A DNA stretch of 64,000 bases from 20CM-2-55-15 sp964633285 (GTDB lineage: Bacteria; Acidobacteriota; Terriglobia; 20CM-2-55-15). Position numbers and translations under genes: made by a program. This document shows, in pieces, positions 22,294 through 30,694 of the stretch. Position 1 is the first letter of the stretch. Every line of letters starts with the position of its first letter. Below the pieces are notes generated by a model that had not been told where the DNA came from, ran no database searches, and saw only the letters and a program-made list of their open reading frames with translations. The stretch is taken from NCBI GenBank assembly GCA_964633285.1, contig CAZWGA010000031.1, positions 1 to 64,000 on the forward strand. Reading direction: 5' to 3'.

Positions 22294-25032
22294 TTACGGT
22301 TTCGGATTCTGAGGCTGCTGCTCCTGTTTTTTCTTTCCGAGGACGCCACCCAGAATATTCCGGAGGGTATCTTCGGGTTTCCGGGACGGACTCTGTTCAT
22401 CCGGCTTGCCGCGCAAGATTTCTCCGAGCACATCGGATGTAAGTTTCGATGGATCGCTGCTGTTCGGCAGCAGATTTTCCAGCTTCATCTTTGCAATTTT
22501 CTGGATGTCCGGTGCGAAATGCGGTTCGCGGAGAGTTCCTGTGACGAGCACTGGAATGACAAGTTCACCTTGACGGTTAGCGAGCGCCGTCTGCATGAAG
22601 CCACCGATGTTGTTTCCTCCTACAAGCTGGCTGAATTCCTGCGACAACACCGCGGTGAGACGCATGTCGAGTTTTTGCTGCGCGAGATCGATCGAGCCTT
22701 CCGCTGCGAGGCTGCCGCCCTCGATACCGGCTTTAAGGTTGCTCGTGTGAGCCACGCCATTGTTAACGTCGAAGTCGCCGCCAAGCTGAATCAACTTTGT
22801 GAAAGGTTCAACGGCTCTGGCGGTGCGTTGGAATTGAGCGATCGTCGCCAGTTGCTGCAGCAGATCAGCATGGGCGAGCTTTCCATCTTTGAGGTTGAGC
22901 GAGAATTTTCCATTCAGGGAGCGGCTGATGTTGGCTGCATTTCCTCCGGCGACGGTGAAGTGAGCATCCGCAGCCGCTGCCAACAGGCCGTACAGAGTGT
23001 CGTTCATTGAAGAAATGGATGACAAAAGTTGATTGGCATCGACGCTTTGGAGCTTCGTATCGACCATGTAGGTTGGTGGCTGCGTCAAAGTATTAACAGT
23101 GATCGCGCCCGTCTGCCGGCCATTGTAGAGCGTGGAGCTGAAGGGTTTGAGCGCGATGACGCCTCGATCCACGGTCACGTTGGATCGCACATCGTTCAGG
23201 ACGAGTTTGTCGTATTCCAGAGTACCAACAGTCAACTGGCCGGACCCGGACACATGGCTAAGGATTCCGGATTGTTCCGCGCTTTGCCGCTGAACTGTTC
23301 CGGCCGGCTTTTCCTGCGCCTTCGTCATTGCTTCCCATTCGGCGACATTGAGTTTATTGGCTGCGAGAGAAAACTCGACTCGAGGCGCCGAGAAATTGCG
23401 CAGCGTTAAATTACCGGTTGCGCTGGTCTGTCCGAGGGAGACAGCGAGATTATCCAATGCGACCGAGTTTGCATTAAATCGCAGATCCGCCTTCGGGATC
23501 TCCAGGGGTTTCGTCAGCGAGGGCATGTGGAGAGTTGCATTGCGAAGTGTGCCGGTTCCGCTGAAAGTCATCGCTTCGCTTTGGTGAATCGGTCCGTTCG
23601 CGGTCAGGTTCAGCGTGATTGTTCCTCCGCCTTTCATTCCGTCGACCGCGGAAACGCCATAGGCATTGGCAATCTTGAGCAGTTCATCAACGTCCGCGTC
23701 CTGAGTGTTGAACCTGGCGTCCACATGCGGGTTGCTGGAGCCGTACTGGGAAAGGGTAAATTGCGCCGCAACGCTGGTGCGGCCGGTTTTGATTGTGAAG
23801 TCGTTGGACCGGATGCTATCGGGCGCCAGCGCGACTTCGATCATGTCTGCTTGAACCGGTTCGCGTAATTCTCCGCCGCTGATGTGAACATCGCGCATCG
23901 ACATTTGCCCATCAAGCGTGGGTTTGTTCGACGCGCCCTGCGCGTGAACATTCAGGTTCATCTTGCCCTGCACATCCATTTTCGCGTTGAATGCGACGCC
24001 AAAGGCTGCAGCCAGCCGTGCAGCTTCCGCCATGGACACGTCGGATGCATGTGCTTTGAGGTCGACCATCGATGGATCTCCCTGCGAATGGATGGTTCCT
24101 TCCAAAGCGATCGGCGTGGCGCCCAGCTTCAAATTGGCTTTATGAATTTGAGTCGTAGAGTCGTTCATGTTTGCGGTGATTCCGTAATCGGCCGAGATCG
24201 GATAGTTCATATCGACCCCATGAATTCGCGCGTTGCGGGCATCCAGCTTGCCGCTGGATGTAAGGACGCCACCGCTGTTTTTGAATTCGGCTGTTCCAGT
24301 AAGCAGAGCTTCGGAGTCCGCAAGCGCGTCTGTGTGCGCGAATCTCTGAAGTCCGGCGAGGGAAACTCCATTCAGCTCGAGGTTGCCCTGGAACGCTGTG
24401 GCGGCCAGCGCTTCTCGCTGAATCGGGCCCGCGTCGCCCTTCAAGACAAGCGCTTCCTGGCCTGCGCCCGGCAGGTGAGCCCGTGCTTCGAATGAAAAGG
24501 ATTTTTCAGGCGCGAAATCACGAAGAACAAGGTCAATGTGATCGTAGACAGCGCGCGGTTGCCGCAATTGCAGGTCGGTGAGAGCCACCTGTCCGTCGAA
24601 GATCTTCAGTTCATCGAGAGCAAATTTTCCGGAGTTGCCATCTTTGTGGGTACCGAGACTCGCAAAGTTCCATATCCCTTTTTGGTTATGAATGAGTTCG
24701 AGTTTGGGATGGTCGAGTTGAAGGCTGTCGATGCGCACTTCGTGCCGCAGCAACGGCAGCAGTCCGGGTCTGACAAAAAGAGTGTGGACCTGAGCGAACG
24801 GCATTCCGCCGCCGAAGTCCGGATCGTCCGCGATCACGGCATCGTCTACGCGAAAGGCCAAAGGCACAAAGCTCAGGCTCATTTGACCCAGAGAGATGTC
24901 GCGCCCAAGCTTCTCTTTCAACTTCGCCTCGATTTCAGGCCGATAACGATTGACGTCCACGCGGGACACGGCAATCCCCGCAATAAGAAGGAGTAAGACG
25001 AGTACTCCAAGTCCAATGAAGGCTTTGCGCAT
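22294..25032 (-). CDS. AsmA-family protein
   Basis: A 912-aa protein with one N-terminal membrane helix (about residues 6-23) followed by a long periplasmic beta-rich region. AsmA signatures are the N-terminal VDVNRYRPEIEAKLKEKLGRDI segments and repeated strand blocks such as LQLDHPKLELIHNQKGIWNF. The C-terminal part (from about 640) matches AsmA-like C-terminal sequence, with FTVAGGNAANISRSLNGKFSLNLKDGKL. These large proteins are thought to move phospholipids between membranes. I prefer ATG 25032, preceded by GGGGGTG, over GTG 25038. Confidence 0.92.
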   Translation of the reverse strand: MRKAFIGLGVLVLLLLIAGIAVSRVDVNRYRPEIEAKLKEKLGRDISLGQMSLSFVPLAFRVDDAVIADDPDFGGGMPFAQVHTLFVRPGLLPLLRHEVRIDSLQLDHPKLELIHNQKGIWNFASLGTHKDGNSGKFALDELKIFDGQVALTDLQLRQPRAVYDHIDLVLRDFAPEKSFSFEARAHLPGAGQEALVLKGDAGPIQREALAATAFQGNLELNGVSLAGLQRFAHTDALADSEALLTGTAEFKNSGGVLTSSGKLDARNARIHGVDMNYPISADYGITANMNDSTTQIHKANLKLGATPIALEGTIHSQGDPSMVDLKAHASDVSMAEAARLAAAFGVAFNAKMDVQGKMNLNVHAQGASNKPTLDGQMSMRDVHISGGELREPVQADMIEVALAPDSIRSNDFTIKTGRTSVAAQFTLSQYGSSNPHVDARFNTQDADVDELLKIANAYGVSAVDGMKGGGTITLNLTANGPIHQSEAMTFSGTGTLRNATLHMPSLTKPLEIPKADLRFNANSVALDNLAVSLGQTSATGNLTLRNFSAPRVEFSLAANKLNVAEWEAMTKAQEKPAGTVQRQSAEQSGILSHVSGSGQLTVGTLEYDKLVLNDVRSNVTVDRGVIALKPFSSTLYNGRQTGAITVNTLTQPPTYMVDTKLQSVDANQLLSSISSMNDTLYGLLAAAADAHFTVAGGNAANISRSLNGKFSLNLKDGKLAHADLLQQLATIAQFQRTARAVEPFTKLIQLGGDFDVNNGVAHTSNLKAGIEGGSLAAEGSIDLAQQKLDMRLTAVLSQEFSQLVGGNNIGGFMQTALANRQGELVIPVLVTGTLREPHFAPDIQKIAKMKLENLLPNSSDPSKLTSDVLGEILRGKPDEQSPSRKPEDTLRNILGGVLGKKKQEQQPQNPKP

Positions 25033-25090
25033 AGACACCCCCGGCTTGTTTATTGATATTTCTATTTAGACGGCGGGAAACCCCCGACGG

Positions 25091-26563
25091 TTATGCCTTG
25101 TGGCCTTTGCCAATGGCGACAAGGAAGATGGCGCTTTTGGCCTGGGCATGCGGTGAAAAAAACTCCGTCACGTCATCGTCGAAGAAAGTCAGGCCCGTAG
25201 CGCCCAGGTGGAGCGCATACGATGCGAGATAAAGTTTGCCGCCGACGATGCCGGCTTCGAGTTGGACCGCGCGATATCCGCGATTGCCGAAACGTTCGAG
25301 GATGGAATGAAGATCGGCCAGAAAGAAGACGCCGGCGGCAGCGTCACCGGGAAGATTCTGCTGAAGACCAAGATGACGGGCTTCGTTTCGAAAATCGCCG
25401 GACTTCAGAAGCTCGATCTCACCGGTGTCCTGTCGATAGAAGTAGGCGCCAGGTTCCATCCCGTCGACTGCATTGATGATCAGATAGAGATCGTTGAGCG
25501 GGGGGAAGTCTGCGGGAATGCCGCGCGTGGATGAGTGGAGAATCGTCATGAGCTGAGACGCAGTAATCGATTCACGTTTGAATTGCCGGCTGGAGCCGCG
25601 GCGCAGGATGACGCGCTCGATGGAATCCGTTGAACCTTCGATGCTCTCCAAACGCCTCTCCCTTTGGGAGAGGCCGGCCGCCAAAGTTGGACGGGTGAGG
25701 GTCGAACACGAAGACGCCTCGTGTATCGCGCGCATTTCAGGATAGTCCACTTCCGTCTTCGATAACGGAACCGTCGGGAAATCGAGCGGCGCCATTTCCG
25801 CAGGCGGCGAAGGAATCGGTTTCTCAGTCCAGCCGACAGAGACCAGCGAGAATGAGACTTCACGCCGCGTGTCCAGATCCAGCACCCGATTCGCATTCGC
25901 ATCCACAAATCCGCAATGCACCTGCGCGGGCACTTGAAGCGCTGAACTCATTGCCAGCATATTTGCGATGATTGTTCCGTTATCCCAACCGAAGTGGCGA
26001 TACGTTCGCGCGCGATATTTCCACGCATTGCGCCAGTACGTCCCGGTGCAGGCGATGATGGCTGGAGCGTTGGGTATTGCCATCACGCCTCGATAATCCC
26101 CGGCGCGCAACAATCGCAAAGCGAAGTCGCCCGGACCGAAGTGATAGACACCGGCCTTCAAATCCGGCAGATCGCCGCACACGACGTAGAGTTCGATTTC
26201 GTACAAAGCGCCAGTGCATGAAGCAGCGCGGAAGTACATTTCGCCGCCCGGAAAGGTCTTTTTTTTCGTGATGCCGGCAGAAAAATAAAGGATGCGCGCC
26301 AGGTCCTTCAGCGCCGGAATGTGTTCCTTTCCCGGCTCGACACTCGCAGCCCCGATGGCCGAAAGGGCTGAAATGCCCGTCTGGTCTGCATCTCGAGGCA
26401 AGTAAATGGGTTCAAGCGTGGTGTAGATCTTCAGGGAGAGCGGTTGATTCGCCCAGTCGAGGTAGTGCGGATTGGACCGAATGCTCCATTCGGAGTGCTT
26501 CGTGGCGTTGTGGTAGGTCCAGGCGAGGGACGTGTCCATGTTTAGCGGGCCTGCAGGAACCAT
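25091..26563 (-). CDS. SagB/ThcOx-type double nitroreductase-domain protein
   Basis: A 490-aa protein with two tandem nitroreductase-like domains of the SagB/ThcOx dehydrogenase group (residues about 85-260 and 310-490). Recognisable blocks include FRAASCTGALYEIELYVVCGDLPDLKAGVYHF and, in the second half, RRGSSRQFKRESIT and GAYFYRQDTGEIELL. They bind FMN and usually oxidise azolines or act on other substrates. There is no YcaO or precursor peptide gene nearby. The start ATG 26563 is supported by TATACT 8 nt upstream. Residues about 287-303, between the two domains, come from a CTCTCCC-type repeat. Confidence 0.85.
   Translation of the reverse strand: MVPAGPLNMDTSLAWTYHNATKHSEWSIRSNPHYLDWANQPLSLKIYTTLEPIYLPRDADQTGISALSAIGAASVEPGKEHIPALKDLARILYFSAGITKKKTFPGGEMYFRAASCTGALYEIELYVVCGDLPDLKAGVYHFGPGDFALRLLRAGDYRGVMAIPNAPAIIACTGTYWRNAWKYRARTYRHFGWDNGTIIANMLAMSSALQVPAQVHCGFVDANANRVLDLDTRREVSFSLVSVGWTEKPIPSPPAEMAPLDFPTVPLSKTEVDYPEMRAIHEASSCSTLTRPTLAAGLSQRERRLESIEGSTDSIERVILRRGSSRQFKRESITASQLMTILHSSTRGIPADFPPLNDLYLIINAVDGMEPGAYFYRQDTGEIELLKSGDFRNEARHLGLQQNLPGDAAAGVFFLADLHSILERFGNRGYRAVQLEAGIVGGKLYLASYALHLGATGLTFFDDDVTEFFSPHAQAKSAIFLVAIGKGHKA
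25653..25703. repeat. CTCTCCC-type repeat inside the SagB-like gene
   Basis: The plus strand reads CGCCTCTCCCTTTGGGAGAG then GCCGGCCG and a terminal GGGTGAGGG, the same order as the copy in actB. Here the host gene is on the opposite strand, so the element is read antisense as TLTRPTLAAGLSQRERR, in frame, in the linker between the two nitroreductase domains. Confidence 0.8.
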
Positions 26564-26571
26564 AGGGATCA

Positions 26572-26579
26572 AGTATAAT
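26572..26579. promoter_or_regulatory. Overlapping divergent -10 boxes
   Basis: AGTATAAT contains TATAAT on the plus strand (26574-26579, 12 nt before ATG 26592) and TATACT on the minus strand (26572-26577, 8 nt before ATG 26563). No -35 or Shine-Dalgarno is evident for either gene, so both transcripts would have leaders of only a few nucleotides, and the two polymerases would compete for one site. Confidence 0.5.
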
Positions 26580-26591
26580 GGCCCCGCTTTT

Positions 26592-26903
26592 ATGGGCGAT
26601 ACCAAGCAAAACATCCGATATCTGGGTTTTGAAAGCATTGAAGCCGGCGACCGCCGATTTGATTTTTCCATCACCGCAACGGGTGCAGAGGCGACTCAAG
26701 TGTCGCTCGTCATACCGGCCTTGATGTTTTCCGGAGTGAACAAAATTACATTCCAGGAAAGCGCCAAGATCTGTTACGAAAAACTTCGCGTTCTCCTCGA
26801 ACGCGAAAAGATCGAAGCGCCGATTCGCATTCGCTTAACTGGAGACGATATCGCTCAGTTCCGCCACATCCCGCGCGGCAGTAAGCGCTATCCCAAAGCG
26901 TAA
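26592..26903 (+). CDS. Hypothetical protein, 103 aa
   Basis: The start is ATG 26592 (MGDTKQNIRYLGFES), just after the TATAAT box. The small soluble protein is rich in beta and alpha segments, with FSITATGAEATQVSLVIP and ARICYEKL-like helix; no domain is recognised. It is followed 12 nt later by a methyltransferase and is probably cotranscribed with it. Confidence 0.75.
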   Translation: MGDTKQNIRYLGFESIEAGDRRFDFSITATGAEATQVSLVIPALMFSGVNKITFQESAKICYEKLRVLLEREKIEAPIRIRLTGDDIAQFRHIPRGSKRYPKA

Positions 26904-26915
26904 GACATCCCCTTT

Positions 26916-27707
26916 ATGGATTTCCGGGAGTTCGAGCATCAGGGCTGGCAGGAGATCGCATCCCGATATCACGAAGGATTTGCCGCCGTCACGACGCAAT
27001 CGGTTCCTTCATTACTCGATGCCGCTCATGTGACGAAAGGCGCGCGCGTACTCGACGTCGCGTGTGGCCCCGGCTACGCGGCGGCCGCCGCAGCAGCGCG
27101 AGGAGCAATTGTTGCCGGCGTGGATTTCTCTTCCGAAATGGTGGAAGAAGCGCGCGCCCGTCATCCCGGTATCGAATTTCAGGAAGGCGATGCCGAGCAC
27201 CTCGCGTTTTCAGATTTCTTCTTCGATGCCGTGGTTCTGAACTTTGGAATGCTGCACCTGGGCCAGCCTGAACGCGCCCTCGCCGAAGCAAATCGAGTGC
27301 TTCGCCATGGAGGCCGCGTTGCGTTCACAGGCTGGGATACGCCGGACAAGGCCGCCGGTTTCGGCATCGTCCTCGGGGCCATTCAACGATATGGCGATTT
27401 AAATGTTCCGATTCCGCCAGGCCCGCCTTTTTTCCGGTTCAGCGATCCTGCCGAATCAAAACGTGCGATGACTGCGGCGGGTTTCACGGACTTGACTGTG
27501 ACTTCCGTGCCGCAGACCTGGCGACTGTCTTCACCGGATGCGCTCTTCGATGTGATGTACAACGGATCGGTTCGCAATGCCGCGCTCCTGCGCGCGCAGA
27601 AGCCGGATGTGCTCGAAGCGATTCGCCGGCAAATGAGCGAAGAAGTCGAGAAGCGTCATTGTGAAATCCCCATGCCCGCTGTTCTCTCCTCCGGTAAGAA
27701 GAATTAA
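26916..27707 (+). CDS. Class I SAM-dependent methyltransferase
   Basis: A 263-aa protein with the Rossmann-type SAM motif VLDVACGPGYAAAAAAARG (residues about 44-62), the acidic strand end VAGVDFSSEMVEEARAR, and motif FDAVVLNFGMLHLGQPERALAEANRVLRHGGRVAFTGWD, in blocks, typical of UbiE/methyltransferase-11 enzymes. The substrate cannot be told. It lies 12 nt after the 103-aa gene. Confidence 0.93.
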   Translation: MDFREFEHQGWQEIASRYHEGFAAVTTQSVPSLLDAAHVTKGARVLDVACGPGYAAAAAAARGAIVAGVDFSSEMVEEARARHPGIEFQEGDAEHLAFSDFFFDAVVLNFGMLHLGQPERALAEANRVLRHGGRVAFTGWDTPDKAAGFGIVLGAIQRYGDLNVPIPPGPPFFRFSDPAESKRAMTAAGFTDLTVTSVPQTWRLSSPDALFDVMYNGSVRNAALLRAQKPDVLEAIRRQMSEEVEKRHCEIPMPAVLSSGKKN

Positions 27708-27728
27708 CCGGGTGCCTTCTGTGGCTAA

Positions 27729-28583
27729 CTAATTTCCGGCGCAGTCCACGCGCATGATCCATTGCGGGATTCCTGGAAGCAATTGTTCCGATGTATAGAC
27801 GAAGGACCGGCTGCCCGGCAGGTACGCCAGACTTTCCTGTTGTTGAAGAAAACGCACCGCGATCTTTTGCCTGTAGCGCGGCTGCGTGACATGGGCAAGG
27901 TCCATGCCGAACTCGACGGCATCGAGATATGTAAGAACAAGCAGGCGCGTTCCGTCATCGGAGATCGTCATGTCGGTGGGTTTGCCGCCCGCATCCAGCA
28001 TCATCACCGGAGTGAGTGTCTGATCTCCACGCTTCGGATCCGCTTTGAACAAATGGGCGGGACTCTCTTTTGTCAGGATGTAAATCGTTCCGTCCGGATG
28101 AACGGCGAGGCTTTCCGCATCATGAGGCTTATCGGGATATCGCAGCCGCAGCCGCTGACGCGGTTGAACCGTCTTTTCGAACTGTTCCAGCTCGGGAACT
28201 GAGATGACCTCGATGGAGCGTCGCGTTGCGTTGTTGTCTCCGATATCGCCGATGAACAGGCACGAACTCCCGCCGCATGGCCCCAGGCTGAGTGCTTCCG
28301 TATCGATCGGGTTCAGGCCGGCGACCGCAACGAATCGCATGTTTCTGCCGTTCATGTCCGTTATAAAGAATCTGCCGGTATCCCCGGAATCATTGATGTG
28401 ATACAGCCGGCCCGGAAATTTTTTCGATGCAGCTATCCCGCTGGCTTCCTTCAAATCAGGCTGTAAGTCGCCTATTTGAACAGCTTCCTTCCATTGCGGA
28501 CAGGTCTGGCCGAAGGCTGCGGCTGCCAGAAAAGAAATGAGAGCCATCGAAGCAAGCCGATAAATTCCTGGATTAAACGTCAT
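27729..28583 (-). CDS. Secreted beta-propeller-like protein
   Basis: A 284-aa protein. I start it at ATG 28583 (MTFNPGIYRLASMALISFLA), giving a signal peptide that is cut after AFGQ; upstream codons would disrupt it and overlap the divergent gene. Repeated blade-like segments such as AVHPDGTIYILTKES, DMTISDDGTRLLVLTY and QESLAYLPGSRSFVYTSEQ suggest a propeller. Cysteine pairs are present at both ends. No catalytic site is recognised. The 18 bp between this start and the divergent fusion gene must hold both promoters. Confidence 0.8.
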   Translation of the reverse strand: MTFNPGIYRLASMALISFLAAAAFGQTCPQWKEAVQIGDLQPDLKEASGIAASKKFPGRLYHINDSGDTGRFFITDMNGRNMRFVAVAGLNPIDTEALSLGPCGGSSCLFIGDIGDNNATRRSIEVISVPELEQFEKTVQPRQRLRLRYPDKPHDAESLAVHPDGTIYILTKESPAHLFKADPKRGDQTLTPVMMLDAGGKPTDMTISDDGTRLLVLTYLDAVEFGMDLAHVTQPRYRQKIAVRFLQQQESLAYLPGSRSFVYTSEQLLPGIPQWIMRVDCAGN

Positions 28584-28589
28584 CTTCTC

Positions 28590-28595
28590 TATACT
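28590..28595 (+). promoter_or_regulatory. -10 box TATACT, leaderless start at 28602
   Basis: TATACT is followed by exactly 6 nt and then the ATG of the nucleotidyltransferase fusion gene. No Shine-Dalgarno is present. A polymerase reading this box would start at or next to the A of the ATG. Confidence 0.55.
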
Positions 28596-28601
28596 GAAAT
28601 C

Positions 28602-29684
28602 ATGAAGAATAAGTCGGTCGCTCCGGCTCATGCCTTCTATGCACAAGTTCTAAAGGAGCTCAAAGAGTCCAAATTCACCTTCATGGTGGCTGGTGGTTTC
28701 GCCGTCAACTTCTACACCGGCCTCCGGCGCCCTACAAAAGACATCGATATCTTCGTCAAGTATGGCGACTATCCGAAGATCCTGAATAAATTTACATCGC
28801 TCGGCTATAAGACGCAGGTTTCCGACGAGCGCTGGCTCGCGAAAATCTTCAAAAGGAAATTGTATGTCGACCTGATCTTCGGCTCATCGAATCTTGTAGC
28901 GCCGGTCAACGATGATTGGTTCAAGGATTCCAAACCCGCGAAATTCTTCAACCATGAAGTGAAGGTTCCTTCGGTTACGGATCTGATCTGGTCCAAAGTG
29001 TTTATTCAAAATCGCGATCGCTACGATGGCGCCGATATCGCTCAGCAAATATCCCAGAACGCCGATGTCCTCGCTCTCTGTGGTGATCTCACTCACCTCG
29101 GGCTGCCGGTTGAGGCGGAGAGGCTGTGCAGCGAACTGCGCGCGTGCCGTATTCCCGTGGTGGCCGTGCTTGGGAATCACGACTATCAAAGCGGTCAATC
29201 GGAGGAAGTGAAGAAGGTCCTGCTTGGCGCGAAGGTCACCATGCTGGAGGAGGCCGAAACGTTCGAGATGAACGGCGTTGGTTTCGCAGGCGTCAAAGGC
29301 TTTGGCGGAGGCTTCGACAAACACATGCTGACGCCTTTCGGCGAGCCTTCGATCAAAGGCTTTGTCAATGAAGCCGTGAATGAATCGCTGCGGCTCGAGG
29401 TTGCATTGAACGGCCTTCGTACCGAAAAAATTGTTGTCGTGCTGCATTACGCGCCCATCGCTGCGACGGTAGCCGGAGAACCTCCCGAGATTTTTCCATT
29501 CCTGGGTTCATCGCGTCTTGCTGAAACCATCGATCACTTCGATGTGAGCGCTGTGTTCCATGGCCACGCCCATCACGGAGCGTGTGAAGGCCGTACGACC
29601 AAGGGCATACCGGTGTACAACTGTTGTCTCAAGCTCATGGAGGCGACGCATCCGGAGCGGCCCTATGCGTTGATCGAGGTTTAG
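28602..29684 (+). CDS. Nucleotidyltransferase-metallophosphoesterase fusion
   Basis: A 360-aa fusion. Residues 1-147 are a minimal nucleotidyltransferase: GGFAVNFYTGLRRPTKDIDI (31-50) with the catalytic D47-x-D49 pair and a third acidic residue at D90. Residues from about 149 are a calcineurin-type metallophosphoesterase: GD (161-162), GNHD (191-194), LHYAP (281-285) and HGHAH (320-324). The first phosphoesterase motif, D-x-H, which normally begins the domain, is missing, and so is the helical C-terminal part of the nucleotidyltransferase. The junction lies near 29040. It looks like a deletion that joined two neighbouring genes. Phosphoesterase activity is doubtful; nucleotidyltransferase activity is possible. 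Confidence 0.85.
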   Translation: MKNKSVAPAHAFYAQVLKELKESKFTFMVAGGFAVNFYTGLRRPTKDIDIFVKYGDYPKILNKFTSLGYKTQVSDERWLAKIFKRKLYVDLIFGSSNLVAPVNDDWFKDSKPAKFFNHEVKVPSVTDLIWSKVFIQNRDRYDGADIAQQISQNADVLALCGDLTHLGLPVEAERLCSELRACRIPVVAVLGNHDYQSGQSEEVKKVLLGAKVTMLEEAETFEMNGVGFAGVKGFGGGFDKHMLTPFGEPSIKGFVNEAVNESLRLEVALNGLRTEKIVVVLHYAPIAATVAGEPPEIFPFLGSSRLAETIDHFDVSAVFHGHAHHGACEGRTTKGIPVYNCCLKLMEATHPERPYALIEV

Positions 29685-29693
29685 TAGTTTTCC

Positions 29694-30662
29694 TCAGTCC
29701 TCATCCGGCGGCGCGCCTGCCATTGACGCAAGATCCTGAGGCTTGATCTTCTCGACATTGAATTTCGCTGCGCGATCGCGCATGGTTTTCAAAACTTCAT
29801 CGAGCGGCGGAGGCTCGCCTTTGATCCATCGAAGAGGATTAATGCGGGCAACAACGAACGTACGCAGATAAGGGCTGGTCAGTCCGCGCTCTTTCAACCG
29901 CTTCACCACATCCGCGACTTTTTCTTCGAGATCGAGCACCATCTCCGCGCGCTTCTCGTGATCGCGAACGGTTTTCTTCAGAGGTTCATCGGAAAATTCT
30001 TCGAGACGGCGAAGAATCGGATGATACGCGCCGCCGGCGAACTGAGGTTTCTTTTCGTAACAGAATCCGAGTGTGACGAGCGCCGCCTCTTCGAGATAAA
30101 AGGCGAAATCCGTTTCCTTGCGGGAATCGTCTTCGGCGATGAGTCCGCGATAAATGCGCGAAACTTCCAGGGAACGTTCTTTGAGGTTGTGCGCCTTCTC
30201 CGTATTCAGGGCGAGAATCTGCCATGCAAGCTGGCGGTCGGGCGCTATCAATGTCGTGATGGCTTTGGCGCCCAGGCGGCGCATGGCTTCCAGGCGATGG
30301 CGTCCGTTGGGAGTCCAGAAGCCTTTGTCCGGAGCCGGCACCGTGATCACAGGATCCAGAAACGTTCCGGTCTTCTCGATCACACCGGCAAGTTTTTTGT
30401 GATGCGCTTCAGAGAGGTCGCGTTGAAAAGGCGTCGGCTCGATGCTGTCGATCGGCACGACCGCGATCACGAGTGGCGAGCCGCCCAGAGGATCGCGCCA
30501 GGAACCCACCACCGTACCGCCTTCCTTTTCCACGCGATTCACGACAGCGGCGATCGGCTCGGTTCCCGCATCCAGCCTGCAATCCAACGCGTCCAGGCCC
30601 TTTGTTTTCGGTTTCGCTTTCCGCAACGGCTTCTTTCGTTTGGCTACTGTCTTCGTTGGCAT
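29694..30662 (-). CDS. ParB-like N-terminal nuclease-domain protein
   Basis: A 322-aa protein with a Lys/Arg-rich N terminus (residues 1-23), followed by a ParB/Srx domain: PIDSIEPTPFQRDLSEAHHKKLAGVIEKTG and the signature NGRHRLEAMRRLG. The remainder is helical and charged, without a clear HTH. It is not next to a parA gene, so it is a solitary ParB-domain protein and not the chromosome partition protein. It is convergent with the fusion gene (9 bp gap) and divergent from an MFS exporter with only 32 bp between start codons. Confidence 0.85.
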   Translation of the reverse strand: MPTKTVAKRKKPLRKAKPKTKGLDALDCRLDAGTEPIAAVVNRVEKEGGTVVGSWRDPLGGSPLVIAVVPIDSIEPTPFQRDLSEAHHKKLAGVIEKTGTFLDPVITVPAPDKGFWTPNGRHRLEAMRRLGAKAITTLIAPDRQLAWQILALNTEKAHNLKERSLEVSRIYRGLIAEDDSRKETDFAFYLEEAALVTLGFCYEKKPQFAGGAYHPILRRLEEFSDEPLKKTVRDHEKRAEMVLDLEEKVADVVKRLKERGLTSPYLRTFVVARINPLRWIKGEPPPLDEVLKTMRDRAAKFNVEKIKPQDLASMAGAPPDED

Positions 30663-30668
30663 GTGTCT

Positions 30669-30674
30669 AGTTTA
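30669..30674 (-). promoter_or_regulatory. -10 box TAAACT, leaderless start at 30662
   Basis: On the minus strand TAAACT is followed by 6 nt and the ATG of the ParB-like gene, with no Shine-Dalgarno. On the plus strand TATCTT (30682-30687) stands 7 nt before the MFS ATG at 30695. Both divergent promoters fit within 32 bp. Confidence 0.5.
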
Positions 30675-30681
30675 CCTATGC

Positions 30682-30687
30682 TATCTT
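30682..30687 (+). promoter_or_regulatory. -10 box TATCTT, near-leaderless MFS start
   Basis: TATCTT is followed by 7 nt and ATG 30695. There is no Shine-Dalgarno upstream of this ATG. Confidence 0.4.
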
Positions 30688-30694
30688 GCCACGC

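Noticed and set aside
25091..26563. RiPP biosynthesis cluster around the SagB-like gene
   Set aside because: No precursor peptide, YcaO cyclodehydratase, protease or transporter gene lies beside it.
28602..29684. Type IV toxin-antitoxin or AbiEii-type abortive infection pair
   Set aside because: There is a nucleotidyltransferase domain but no antitoxin-like gene next to it; the partner is a fused phosphoesterase.
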